The notes beneath the pieces are model-generated. The model saw nothing but the letters and a program-made list of their open reading frames with translations. It ran no database searches and was not told where the DNA came from. From NCBI GenBank assembly GCA_964457585.1, contig CAYWFU010000023.1, positions 1 to 40,120 of the forward strand: DNA of 40,120 bases, given 5' to 3'. Position numbers and translations under genes: made by a program. This stretch comes from CAYWFU01 sp964457585. Its GTDB lineage: Bacteria > JACRDZ01. Each line of letters begins with the position of its first letter. Positions within the stretch are counted from its first letter, which is position 1. Of this stretch, positions 1 through 7,645 are shown one piece after another.

Positions 1-112
1 ATTTAATACGAATAGATTCTGCCAGCATTTTTAATTGCTCTAATTCATTATCATCATTTATCAAGGAAGTTGTTTTCGATTTTTTTGAAAAAGGGATAAA
101 GTCGGGATACAC
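1..112 (-). CDS. Possible partial ORF running off the left edge
   Basis: A minus-strand frame is open from a possible GTG start at 112 to the window edge (37 codons, incomplete). Its N-terminus would read MYPDFIPFSKKSKTTSL, and further in comes ELEQLKMLAESIRIK, which looks protein-like. It overlaps the 3' end of the gene remnant at 61-318 in a different frame, and no clear ribosome-binding site stands before the GTG. I do not recognise the protein. It could be a real gene beginning here or simply another frame of decayed DNA. Confidence 0.2.
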   Translation of the reverse strand, partial: MYPDFIPFSKKSKTTSLINDDNELEQLKMLAESIRIK

Positions 113-318
113 CCTGATTTCTTTTTATTTTCTTTTTTAGTTTCAATTGTATCAGGGCTTATTCCCTTACCTTTCAATGAAATTGCAATTATTTTATTAT
201 CATTATCATTATTGGTAATTAATAAATTTGCTGTTAAAACTGCTGCAATAGTTGGGGAAAAAGATATTTCTAAATCAGTTGAATCGCATGGAGATATAAT
301 ATTATTTAATGAAGAACC
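61..318 (-). pseudogene. Remnant of an ASPM-SPD-2-Hydin-type domain gene
   Basis: The minus strand is open from about 318 to a TGA at 61-63 and encodes a peptide that parallels the C-terminal domain of the neighbouring M6 protease. Shared features in order are FSP, a stretch with A-N/D-L, S/T-N-N/D-D-N-D-N-I-I, I-x-L-x-G-x-G, and a lysine-rich tail followed by Cys. It has no start codon or N-terminal part. It begins at the small repeat into which the mobile element inserted. The best reading is the leftover 3' end of a second gene, or a duplicated C-terminal module, of the same family. The ASPM-SPD-2-Hydin assignment rests on the pattern only. Confidence 0.5.
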
Positions 319-324
319 CTGCGG
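317..324. repeat. Left target-site duplication (CCCTGCGG)
   Basis: CCCTGCGG lies directly outside the left terminal inverted repeat of the element at 325-567 and is repeated exactly at 568-575. Counting the flanking A and T, ten bases match (ACCCTGCGGT at 316-325 and 567-576). Rejoining the flanks restores a small palindrome, TGCGGTAGAGACCGCA, so the insertion hit a pre-existing hairpin. Confidence 0.75.
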
Positions 325-567
325 TCAATGGCATTGACATTAAATTGACGATTGAGCATTGAGCATTGACAATTGAGCATTAAGAGCTAAAATAATACTA
401 TGGCAAAAGGTGATGATATTCAAGAAAGATTAATCAATTTTGCAGTGAGAATAATCAATCTCAATTCATCACTGTCGAATACTCAAGCAGGATGGTTTAA
501 TGCTCAATGCTCAATTGTCAATGCTCAATGCTCAATTTAATAATATATTTAGTGTCAATGCCATTGA
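325..567. mobile_element. 243-bp inverted-repeat (MITE-like) element carrying a four-helix-bundle gene remnant
   Basis: The element ends in exact 15-bp terminal inverted repeats: TCAATGGCATTGACA at 325-339 and its reverse complement at 553-567. Inside these, longer imperfect arms are built of the repeated word GAGCATT/GACAATT and its complement. Direct repeats CCCTGCGG flank it at 317-324 and 568-575. The central part is the start of a four-helix-bundle protein gene (400-540). No transposase is present, so it would have to be moved in trans. The insertion changes the last residues and the stop codon of the M6 protease gene. Confidence 0.75.
400..540 (+). pseudogene. Truncated four-helix-bundle protein (23S rRNA IVP / TIGR02436-like)
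   Basis: An ATG at 400 opens a 46-codon frame. Its first 31 residues (MAKGDDIQERLINFAVRI, then INLNSSLSNTQAG) match, from memory, the typical N-terminus of the four-helix-bundle family first found in 23S rRNA intervening sequences and related to Avd proteins. A full protein is about 115-120 residues. Here the family match stops at Gln-Ala-Gly and the frame runs straight into the right inverted repeat (WFNAQCSIVNAQCSI) to a TAA at 538-540. The gene has therefore lost about three quarters of its length by an internal deletion that kept both element ends. It is unlikely to be functional. Confidence 0.65.
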
Positions 568-2628
568 CCCTGCGGTAGAGACCGCATGTTTATAATACCA
601 TTCTATCGGATTCCTCCCAAAAAATGTTTCCAATAAATATTTATCTTTGAAATTCCCAATCTGCTGGATTATTGAGCCTGTTAAAAATTTTGAGATAAGA
701 CATATTTTTTTCTTATCTTTTTTAGTTGAAGGCAATCCTGTCCCATGTAAAGTAATTCTTATTATCTCATTATCACTGTCATTGCTTGAAATAAATAAAT
801 CTGCTGATATTATATCAGTTGTGACAGGTGAAAATTTTACAGTCAAAGTCGTTGATTTATTTGGCGCTACTGTATCTTCTAATAATGAATAGGAAAAATT
901 ATTTGAATAGGTACCGCTTAATTTTATTTCATTTATTTTAAGATCAGACAAACCAGTATTTGATATTTTTAATAATTCTTCGCTTGTTTTGCCGACTTCT
1001 GTTTTTTCAAATTCAATTGATGTTAGATTCACTTTAATAACAGGTGTTAAAGGCAATTCCGATTCACCTATCATTGCACTCATTGTGATCTCAGGTATAG
1101 ATATATTAGATACTGAAATATAGCTAAATTCATTAGAATATAAACGGCTATTAGGATTTGAGGTATTATCGAATCTGTTATTATTACCTTTATAAAAAAG
1201 ATCCTGCGATGCACCATAATATTCTTTTGCATCTAAATTTTGACTGCCGTCTGCTTCTTCAAGATCAACAAGCTTATGGTTTTCATCATCATTACAATTA
1301 TTAAAAAAAATACAATCCGATAACAATAATGATTCATCAATATGCCAGATTGCGATACCTCCTTTAAATTCCGGATCAATCCGTTTAAGTCCGGAATCAT
1401 AACCTGAAGGATATCTATATTCTAATAAAAAATATTGATAACTATCAGATGTAAGTATTTTTATAGCTTCAGGATTCTCAGAGGCAATTGGAAAAGTTAC
1501 ATTCGACTTATTAACTATTGTAGGGTCAATAAAACCAGAGTATATTTTTGACCATGCAGATAAGTGGACAGGTGAATCTCCATTATAATCATCAGTATTT
1601 GATTTTCCCCATGCACCATAAGCCATAAGATCAAATATTCCAATACCCATAGAAGTTCCATCTGTATCGTATAGATCCGGTAATTCTAACATTAAATGAC
1701 CAAGTTCGTGTACAATAGCACCTATAGTAGCTCTATGATCTTTATGCATTTCACCAGCTGCTGCATAATCTTTTATAAGTCTGCCATCAAGGGTAAGAGG
1801 ATTTTCTAAATGCCATCTATGCGCCCAAATTCCAGGCTTGCTTTTATCATATGCATTTTCATAACCTGCAAAAATTACCAATATTGATAGTTCATCAGGA
1901 GTGATATTCCCATCTGTGTTTTTATCAAATAAAGAAAAGTTTACATATTGATCTATATTTTGCATTACAGACTGCATAACATCTCTTACGCATTCATAAT
2001 TACTTCCGCAATCTGGATGATTTTGATTAAGCTTCATCCACCCAACAATTCCATCATCCTTTTCCCCAAATGATTCCTCAGCCGGCAATATATTAAATTT
2101 TCCAAATGAGACTTCTTTATAATAATCAGCAATTGATTTTTTTGTTGATAAAAAAATAGCATCCCTAAAGCTTTCAGAGGAATTCTTATCATCATTAGAT
2201 CTATCATTGAACTCTATAAGAACTACAAGCAATTTCTGGTCATGTGGAAGTATTGGAGAAGTTAATTTTCTTGATTTTATACTTTTTTTGAAAACTGATA
2301 AATTTTTTCTTCCGGCAGGTCTAATTCCTTTTTTCAGATTAATTTTTTCAGGATTTATTTCCCCAACTAAATATTTACTTTTGCTTATTCCTTCGTTTTC
2401 ATCAGCTTTAGCATAATACCACCAGCCAGTTGAAGTATTCTTAATTATAGTATAGCCATCTTCTGTCTCACACCAATTAAGCCATTCATCCCCTCTCTGC
2501 CTGGCATTAAAATTAGTTCCATCAGGTTGAGTAAATTTATCAATATCAGTCATAGCTGGTACAGCATATATAAAAGTATGAGAAAATATTAGAAACAAAA
2601 ATATAATAATTAATTTTTTATATAACAT
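532..2628 (-). CDS. Secreted M6-family metalloprotease, 3' end altered by a mobile element
   Basis: This is a 698-residue protein if started at ATG 2628, which has AGGTG six bases upstream; a GTG at 2637 is the longer alternative. Residues 1-22 form a signal peptide. The M6 (immune inhibitor A-like) zinc site reads VHELGHLMLELPDLYD near residues 306-321, giving H307, E308 and H311. An EF-hand-like loop, DKNTDGNITPDE, lies near 235-246. A C-terminal ASPM-SPD-2-Hydin-type Ig domain covers about 535-640. The tail NFKDKYLLETFFGRNPIEWYY resembles the C-terminal segment that follows 'CFIATA' in many secreted proteins, though the CFIATA block itself has diverged. The last 11 residues are encoded by the inserted element; without it the frame would end four codons after the target site. 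It is probably an extracellular zinc protease and the last gene of the minus-strand cluster. Confidence 0.85.
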   Translation of the reverse strand: MLYKKLIIIFLFLIFSHTFIYAVPAMTDIDKFTQPDGTNFNARQRGDEWLNWCETEDGYTIIKNTSTGWWYYAKADENEGISKSKYLVGEINPEKINLKKGIRPAGRKNLSVFKKSIKSRKLTSPILPHDQKLLVVLIEFNDRSNDDKNSSESFRDAIFLSTKKSIADYYKEVSFGKFNILPAEESFGEKDDGIVGWMKLNQNHPDCGSNYECVRDVMQSVMQNIDQYVNFSLFDKNTDGNITPDELSILVIFAGYENAYDKSKPGIWAHRWHLENPLTLDGRLIKDYAAAGEMHKDHRATIGAIVHELGHLMLELPDLYDTDGTSMGIGIFDLMAYGAWGKSNTDDYNGDSPVHLSAWSKIYSGFIDPTIVNKSNVTFPIASENPEAIKILTSDSYQYFLLEYRYPSGYDSGLKRIDPEFKGGIAIWHIDESLLLSDCIFFNNCNDDENHKLVDLEEADGSQNLDAKEYYGASQDLFYKGNNNRFDNTSNPNSRLYSNEFSYISVSNISIPEITMSAMIGESELPLTPVIKVNLTSIEFEKTEVGKTSEELLKISNTGLSDLKINEIKLSGTYSNNFSYSLLEDTVAPNKSTTLTVKFSPVTTDIISADLFISSNDSDNEIIRITLHGTGLPSTKKDKKKICLISKFLTGSIIQQIGNFKDKYLLETFFGRNPIEWYYKHAVSTAGSMALTLNILLN
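568..575. repeat. Right target-site duplication (CCCTGCGG)
   Basis: Exact copy of the octamer at 317-324, immediately outside the right terminal inverted repeat. Together the two mark the element as a past insertion rather than a chance palindrome. Confidence 0.75.
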
Positions 2629-2637
2629 AATAAACAC

Positions 2638-3810
2638 CTATTTTTTTTTAGATATACTAAACTTGCTTAGAAAATCCAGCACTGCGCCAGCACTGCAAAA
2701 AAATTTGCACCAAAAACGATTATATAAAAAACTGCTTATCAATGTAACCAAAACTAATGACCATGCTAATATAGTACCAATTTTACCAAATAAAGTTCCA
2801 AAAGGTTCATAAGATGTAAGGAAAAAATTTCCGCTAATACTTGCAACCATTACAATTATCCAGAGAATTATAAATTTAAAATATCTTGCTTTTTTTTCGA
2901 TATCAGGCGGGGGGACAGTCCCAAGTCGATTTAAAGAATAAATAAATTCCTGTATCCCTCCAAAAGGACATATATAATAACAATATATTCTCCCCCATAA
3001 AAATGTAGTTAAAAGTATCAATAATATAATAATATACCATAATATGTGATTTGTAAAATTTGGCAGTTTCCAAAAAAGTATATTTAAAATATTTATTATT
3101 GAAAGAAAATTTTCAAGAAAAAAGCCTAAATATATTATTCCTAAAATTAAAGTTAAATTCCGAAGAGATTTTTTATGAGATTTAAATGCTATTACAGCTA
3201 ATATAAATAGTCCTATTACAAGAGGGATGTCTTTGTTTATAAGCATATCTAGATAAATAAATTCTTCTTCTTTTGGAACAGGCAGTTTGAAAATTTTTTC
3301 TCCCATCGATCGTATACTTTTTTTAACTACCCTATTTATAGAAGTTACTGTTATAGTCGCGCGTGTAATTCCATCAACATCTTTGCCAATTTCAAAACTA
3401 TTATTTACATTCAAATTTTTATACTTGCTGGTGAACCATTGTTCAGTAATTGCTCCAGCATAAGATGGGGTTTCAGAATGAGAGATGATTTTAATACCTG
3501 TTATATTTCCCTGTTTATCAAGACCAACTAAAATTTTTATAGGTCCAGCATATCCTTTTTCTCCGGGGAAAATATCTGTTGTTAGAAATATAATTCCTTG
3601 TAATTCATTTTTTTTATTGAAAACCTTATAATGAGGCGGATTATCGGATTTACTTGAAAAAAATAAAGCTTCTGGATACACATCATTAAAAAATTTCCGT
3701 TCATCCAATTCTTCGGGATATAAATATTTTTGTGATAAGTGATAGATTAAAGGAGAGAGTAAAATAGTAGTAATCATTAAATATTTAAAAATACGAACTA
3801 TTTTTTCCAT
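2638..3810 (-). CDS. FMN-binding, NosR/NapH-like polytopic membrane protein
   Basis: A 390-residue protein from ATG 3810; a TTG six bases upstream is an alternative. An N-terminal membrane anchor (about 8-25) is followed by an FMN-binding domain of the NqrC/RnfG/NosR type (about 60-165). The motif DVDGITRATITVTS fits the covalent flavin site, with Thr152 the likely acceptor. The C-terminal half has about five membrane helices and two Cys pairs, CYYICPFGG and CKFFCSAGA, which resemble the 4Fe-4S/NapH-like membrane domain of NosR, but the full CxxCxxCxxxCP ferredoxin repeats are missing. It probably passes electrons across or along the membrane. Its stop codon (TAG) overlaps the ribosome-binding site of the M6 gene, and the two-component regulator gene lies just upstream. 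Electron donor and acceptor are unknown. Confidence 0.8.
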   Translation of the reverse strand: MEKIVRIFKYLMITTILLSPLIYHLSQKYLYPEELDERKFFNDVYPEALFFSSKSDNPPHYKVFNKKNELQGIIFLTTDIFPGEKGYAGPIKILVGLDKQGNITGIKIISHSETPSYAGAITEQWFTSKYKNLNVNNSFEIGKDVDGITRATITVTSINRVVKKSIRSMGEKIFKLPVPKEEEFIYLDMLINKDIPLVIGLFILAVIAFKSHKKSLRNLTLILGIIYLGFFLENFLSIINILNILFWKLPNFTNHILWYIIILLILLTTFLWGRIYCYYICPFGGIQEFIYSLNRLGTVPPPDIEKKARYFKFIILWIIVMVASISGNFFLTSYEPFGTLFGKIGTILAWSLVLVTLISSFLYNRFWCKFFCSAGAVLDFLSKFSISKKK

Positions 3811-3834
3811 ATTCAATCTTTATCTGGATTTGTT

Positions 3835-5199
3835 TCATTCCAGCCCATACTCTTTTATTTTACGATATAATGTTCGAAGTTTTATCCCAAGAATTTTAGA
3901 TGCTTGAGTTTTGTTGCTATTTACATTATTTAAAGTACGTTGAATCATTTCCTTTTCAATATCATCCATTTTCATGCCTACCAATTGAGAAAAATAATCC
4001 TTCGGGGTTGTATTTATATTTTTAAAAGATTCGGGTAAATCATTATATGTGATATTACCATTTTCATTTTTTGTTATAATTATACTCTCAATTGTATTTT
4101 TTAATTCACGCACATTCCCTTGCCAATCATAAGCTAATAATAAAGATAGAGCATTCTGATCGATACCTGTAATATTTCTGTTATTTTCTTTATTATAATG
4201 ATTAATAAATGCCTGCGCTAGATGTATAATATCTTCTTTTCGTTCACGTAAAGGCGGTATCTGAATATTAATTACATTGATTCTGAAATATAAATCTTCT
4301 CTAAATTTTCCTTTTTTAACTTCTTCTTCAAGGTTTTTATTTGTGGCAAATAATAGACGCACATCAACATTAATATTTTTTGTCCCGCCTACACGCATAA
4401 ATTCCCGCTGTTCTATTACTCTTAATACCTTAGCCTGCACCTGCGGACTCATTTCGCCAATTTCATCCAGAAGCAATGTCCCTGTATCAGCCAGTTCAAA
4501 TTGTCCGATTTTTTTATTTATTGCACCGGTAAATGCACCTTTTTCATGCCCAAACAGTTCGCTTTCCAGAAGTGATTCAGCTAAAGCCGCGCAATTGCAT
4601 TTTATAAAGGGCTTGCCTGTTCTCGGGCTGTTATAATAAATAGCATTGGCAACCAGTTCCTTCCCTGTTCCGCTTTCTCCATAAATTAATACATTTGATT
4701 TTGCCGGAGCAACTTTCGCAATTTTGGAAAAAACTTCCTTCATCTTTTCAGAAACACCGATTATATTTGAGTATCCATATTTTTCAGCCACACGCTCACG
4801 CAAAGAAATATTTTCAGCCAGGAGTTCCTGTCTTTCAAGAGCTTTTCTTATAATTTCGCGTAAATGATTTATATCCTCTATGGGCCTCCTAAGATAATCA
4901 TAAGCGCCTGCTTTCATAGCTTCAACAGCATTTTCAATAGTCCCATAACCTGTCAGCATTATTACTTCGCATTGAAGTAGTTCCTGTTTTGCTATTTTTA
5001 GAACTTCCATTCCATCAATTTTACTATTAGGCATTTTAAGATCTGTAATAATTAATTGAATAAGCTCTCCGGATTTAATAATTTTTTCACCTTCTTCACC
5101 TGATGATGCTTCAATAACATCATATCCTTCTTTAGTCAAAACTTCTTTAATTGCTGAGCGATTACCGCTATGATCATCAATAACTAAAATTCTTTTCAT
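3835..5199 (-). CDS. NtrC-type sigma-54-dependent response regulator
   Basis: A 454-residue protein; ATG 5199 is chosen over GTG 5205 because GAGGTG lies just ahead of it. Residues 1-120 form a receiver domain with acidic pair D8/D9, phospho-acceptor D53 and T83. The usual Lys before the conserved Pro is Arg here (DYLRRP, R105). The central AAA+ domain has Walker A GESGTGKE, the sigma-54 contact loop GAFTGA and Walker B LLLDEIGEM. The C-terminus is a Fis-type helix-turn-helix (NKTQASKILGIKLRTLYRKI). It should activate sigma-54 promoters on phosphorylation by the kinase encoded just upstream. I found no convincing -24/-12 promoter in the window, so its targets are unknown. Confidence 0.93.
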   Translation of the reverse strand: MKRILVIDDHSGNRSAIKEVLTKEGYDVIEASSGEEGEKIIKSGELIQLIITDLKMPNSKIDGMEVLKIAKQELLQCEVIMLTGYGTIENAVEAMKAGAYDYLRRPIEDINHLREIIRKALERQELLAENISLRERVAEKYGYSNIIGVSEKMKEVFSKIAKVAPAKSNVLIYGESGTGKELVANAIYYNSPRTGKPFIKCNCAALAESLLESELFGHEKGAFTGAINKKIGQFELADTGTLLLDEIGEMSPQVQAKVLRVIEQREFMRVGGTKNINVDVRLLFATNKNLEEEVKKGKFREDLYFRINVINIQIPPLRERKEDIIHLAQAFINHYNKENNRNITGIDQNALSLLLAYDWQGNVRELKNTIESIIITKNENGNITYNDLPESFKNINTTPKDYFSQLVGMKMDDIEKEMIQRTLNNVNSNKTQASKILGIKLRTLYRKIKEYGLE

Positions 5200-5239
5200 G
5201 CTCACCTCAAATTAGGCTGCCTAAGCAGCAACTTATTTG

Positions 5240-5281
5240 TAAATCGTGATAAGATTATAATTTATTACGATTCACGATTTA
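5240..5281. repeat. Inverted repeat between kinase and regulator genes
   Basis: TAAATCGTGA (5240-5249) and TCACGATTTA (5272-5281) form exact arms around a 22-base A/T-rich loop. Further CACGAT words follow (GATTCACGATTTACG, TTTCACGAT) up to the stop codon of the kinase gene at 5286. It belongs to the class of word-like palindromic intergenic repeats seen throughout this window. It could form a hairpin in the kinase-regulator mRNA, but there is no T-run to make it a clear terminator. Confidence 0.6.
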
Positions 5282-5285
5282 CGTT

Positions 5286-6683
5286 TCACGATAAAGTATT
5301 TTCCGATTTACTAATTGGAAGAAATATTGTAAAAGTACTTCCTTCCCCCAGTTTGCTTGTAACAACAATTTCTCCACTATGTTCACGCACAATTTTTTGA
5401 ACAATAGGTAATCCAATCCCGGTACCGCCTTCTTTTGTAGTGTAAAATAGTGTAAAGATTTTATTTTTGGTATCTTCTGACATCCCTATTCCATTATCAA
5501 TTACGTCTATTTGTATCTTCCTGAGCGAATAAGTAATTTTAATAATTATTTTACCATCAGGAGAAGTAGCCTGTATTGCATTTAAAATAAGGTTAAAAAT
5601 AACCTGTTTTATTTTTTTTCTATCCAGCAGAACCGCAGGTAGATTTTTTTCAATTTCCAGTGACACATTAATTCGTTTTTCATCAAATTTCGGTTTCAAA
5701 ATATCTATCATTTCTAATATCATTTCTTTAACATTAGTAGCTTCTTTTTCTAACAAAACCGGTTTGGCAAAATCAAGAAAATCAGTTAATATTTTTTCCA
5801 GATGAAAAATTTCTTTATGGATTTTTTTTATTTTTGTAGTTGACTGTTCTTCAACTTTCTTGACACATTCTTCCCCTAATAATTGTATGTTTAATGCCAT
5901 TGCATTTAAAGGATTGCGTATTTCATGAGCCAATCCGCTTGCCAGCTCGCCAACTAAAGCAAGTTTTTCTATTTGCAATGCTCTTTTTTCCAGATTAATG
6001 GATTTATTTATTGCTTTTGAAGTATATAAAAAAGCAATTATAATAAGGACAAAACCTATCATTGATACATAGGTGGTAATCTCTATTACTTTATTATTTG
6101 TCATACTGATAATTCGATTTTCTCTTTCCGGAGATAATCCTAATCGAATAACACCTATATCTTCCTTTCCGATTTTAATTGGTACCGGGATATCAAAGAC
6201 TTTTTTGGGAAAATCTTTTAGTACTGTAACTTTATTTTCATTTATAACTACTGATTTACCTTTAAAAGCAATATCAGTTTTACGGTTATAACTGAATCCT
6301 TTTCCCTTATACTTTTTATCAATCTCTATTTTTTGTTTACTAACTTTTATTATTGTTTCGCCTTCTGTATTTTGCAATAAAACATATTCAATATTTTTAT
6401 CTTTGTCTATTACTGAATGAATTAAATCAGTAAAATTATCTTTATTTGCTATTTCCTCAATTTGTTTTTTATTTTCTTTCATCATTTCTTCACGTGTAAA
6501 TGATTCAATATATGCTGCAACACTTTTCCCGCGAAGAAGCTCTTCTTCTACAACAGTTTGTGTAATATTTAAATTAATCAGGAAAGTTACCACAAACATC
6601 AAAGCAAATAAAAGAATGGCGAAGAATAAAGATGGAAATAAAAATTTAAAATGTTGTTTATTAAAATTAAAATATTTTTTCAT
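5286..6683 (-). CDS. Membrane-bound sensor histidine kinase
   Basis: A 465-residue protein. TM1 (about 13-36) and TM2 (about 202-222) enclose a roughly 165-residue extracytoplasmic sensor region. It is followed by a HisKA domain with phospho-acceptor H253 in LASGLAHEIRNPLN, then a HATPase_c domain with N-box QVIFNLILNAIQAT, G1 DVIDNGIGM and G2 GGTGIGLPIV. It is the likely partner of the NtrC-type regulator encoded 86 bases downstream, judging by adjacency and by the NtrB-like HAEIRNPL-type H-box. The ligand is not evident; the sensor region has no Cys or heme motif. It starts nine bases after the ftsY stop codon with a weak ribosome-binding site, suggesting co-transcription with ftsY. Confidence 0.92.
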   Translation of the reverse strand: MKKYFNFNKQHFKFLFPSLFFAILLFALMFVVTFLINLNITQTVVEEELLRGKSVAAYIESFTREEMMKENKKQIEEIANKDNFTDLIHSVIDKDKNIEYVLLQNTEGETIIKVSKQKIEIDKKYKGKGFSYNRKTDIAFKGKSVVINENKVTVLKDFPKKVFDIPVPIKIGKEDIGVIRLGLSPERENRIISMTNNKVIEITTYVSMIGFVLIIIAFLYTSKAINKSINLEKRALQIEKLALVGELASGLAHEIRNPLNAMALNIQLLGEECVKKVEEQSTTKIKKIHKEIFHLEKILTDFLDFAKPVLLEKEATNVKEMILEMIDILKPKFDEKRINVSLEIEKNLPAVLLDRKKIKQVIFNLILNAIQATSPDGKIIIKITYSLRKIQIDVIDNGIGMSEDTKNKIFTLFYTTKEGGTGIGLPIVQKIVREHSGEIVVTSKLGEGSTFTIFLPISKSENTLS

Positions 6684-6692
6684 TCGGTATTC

Positions 6693-7625
6693 TCAGTTAA
6701 TTAATGCATCGGCAAATTCTTTTGCATCAAATATTTCCATATCTTCAATATGCTCTCCTGTACCAATAAAATATACAGGAATATTAAGATTATGTTTTAT
6801 AGATAAAATAATACCACCTTTTGCAGTACTGTCCAATTTTGTCAGGATTAAGCCATCTGTTTTTATTGCTTCATTAAATTCCTTAGCTTGCAAAAGAGCA
6901 TTTTGCCCGGTGTTAGCATCCAGAACCAAGAGAGTTAAATGCGGCCCGGTTGGATCTATTTTTGTTATAACACGTTTAATCTTTTTTAATTCTTCCATAA
7001 GATTTGTTTTAGTGTGAAGTCTTCCTGCTGTATCTATTATCAAAATATCATATTTTTTTGACTGCGCAGAAGCTAAGGCATCATAAGCAACGCTGGCAGC
7101 ATCAGCTCCAAGCTTTTGTTTTACTATATCACAGCCAGCACGATTACACCATACTTCAAGTTGTTCAATAGCAGCAGCCCGAAATGTGTCACTGGCTGCG
7201 ATTAAAACTTTTTTATTTTGTCTTTGTCTGTAAAAATAAGCTAATTTCCCAATTGTAGTAGTTTTCCCCACCCCATTTACACCAACTACCATAATAATAA
7301 AAGGTTTTTTTGCTTCATCAAAAACAGGCATTGCATTATTGTTCCCCATTGTTAGCAAATTGTTAATTTCTTCTTTAAGTAAGGAATTTATTTCTTCAGG
7401 TCTTTTTATGATTTCTTTTTTTACCTTATCTTGAATAATATTAATTATTTTATGAGTGAAATTGACGCCAACATCGGCCTGAATTAATATTTCTTCCAGA
7501 GATTCTAATGTTTCTTTATCAATATCTTTTTTACCTGATATAATTTTGTTAATATTGTTTGCAATATTTTCACGGGAACGCGTTAAAGCTTTTTTAAAAT
7601 TTATCCAGATCCCATCTTTTTCCAT
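6693..7625 (-). CDS. ftsY: Signal recognition particle receptor FtsY
   Basis: A 310-residue SRP GTPase that receives ribosome-SRP complexes at the membrane for co-translational insertion. A four-helix N domain (about 10-95) precedes the G domain with G1 GVNGVGKTTT (115-124), the insertion-box motif DTFRAAAIEQL, G3 DTAGRLHTK and G4 TKLDSTAKGG. The acidic A domain of the E. coli protein is absent, as in many bacteria. Start ATG 7625 has CAGGAGC upstream. It is flanked by the degenerate AAA gene upstream (20-base gap) and the kinase gene downstream (9-base gap). Confidence 0.96.
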   Translation of the reverse strand: MEKDGIWINFKKALTRSRENIANNINKIISGKKDIDKETLESLEEILIQADVGVNFTHKIINIIQDKVKKEIIKRPEEINSLLKEEINNLLTMGNNNAMPVFDEAKKPFIIMVVGVNGVGKTTTIGKLAYFYRQRQNKKVLIAASDTFRAAAIEQLEVWCNRAGCDIVKQKLGADAASVAYDALASAQSKKYDILIIDTAGRLHTKTNLMEELKKIKRVITKIDPTGPHLTLLVLDANTGQNALLQAKEFNEAIKTDGLILTKLDSTAKGGIILSIKHNLNIPVYFIGTGEHIEDMEIFDAKEFADALIN

Positions 7626-7645
7626 ATTATTATGCTCCTGAAATA

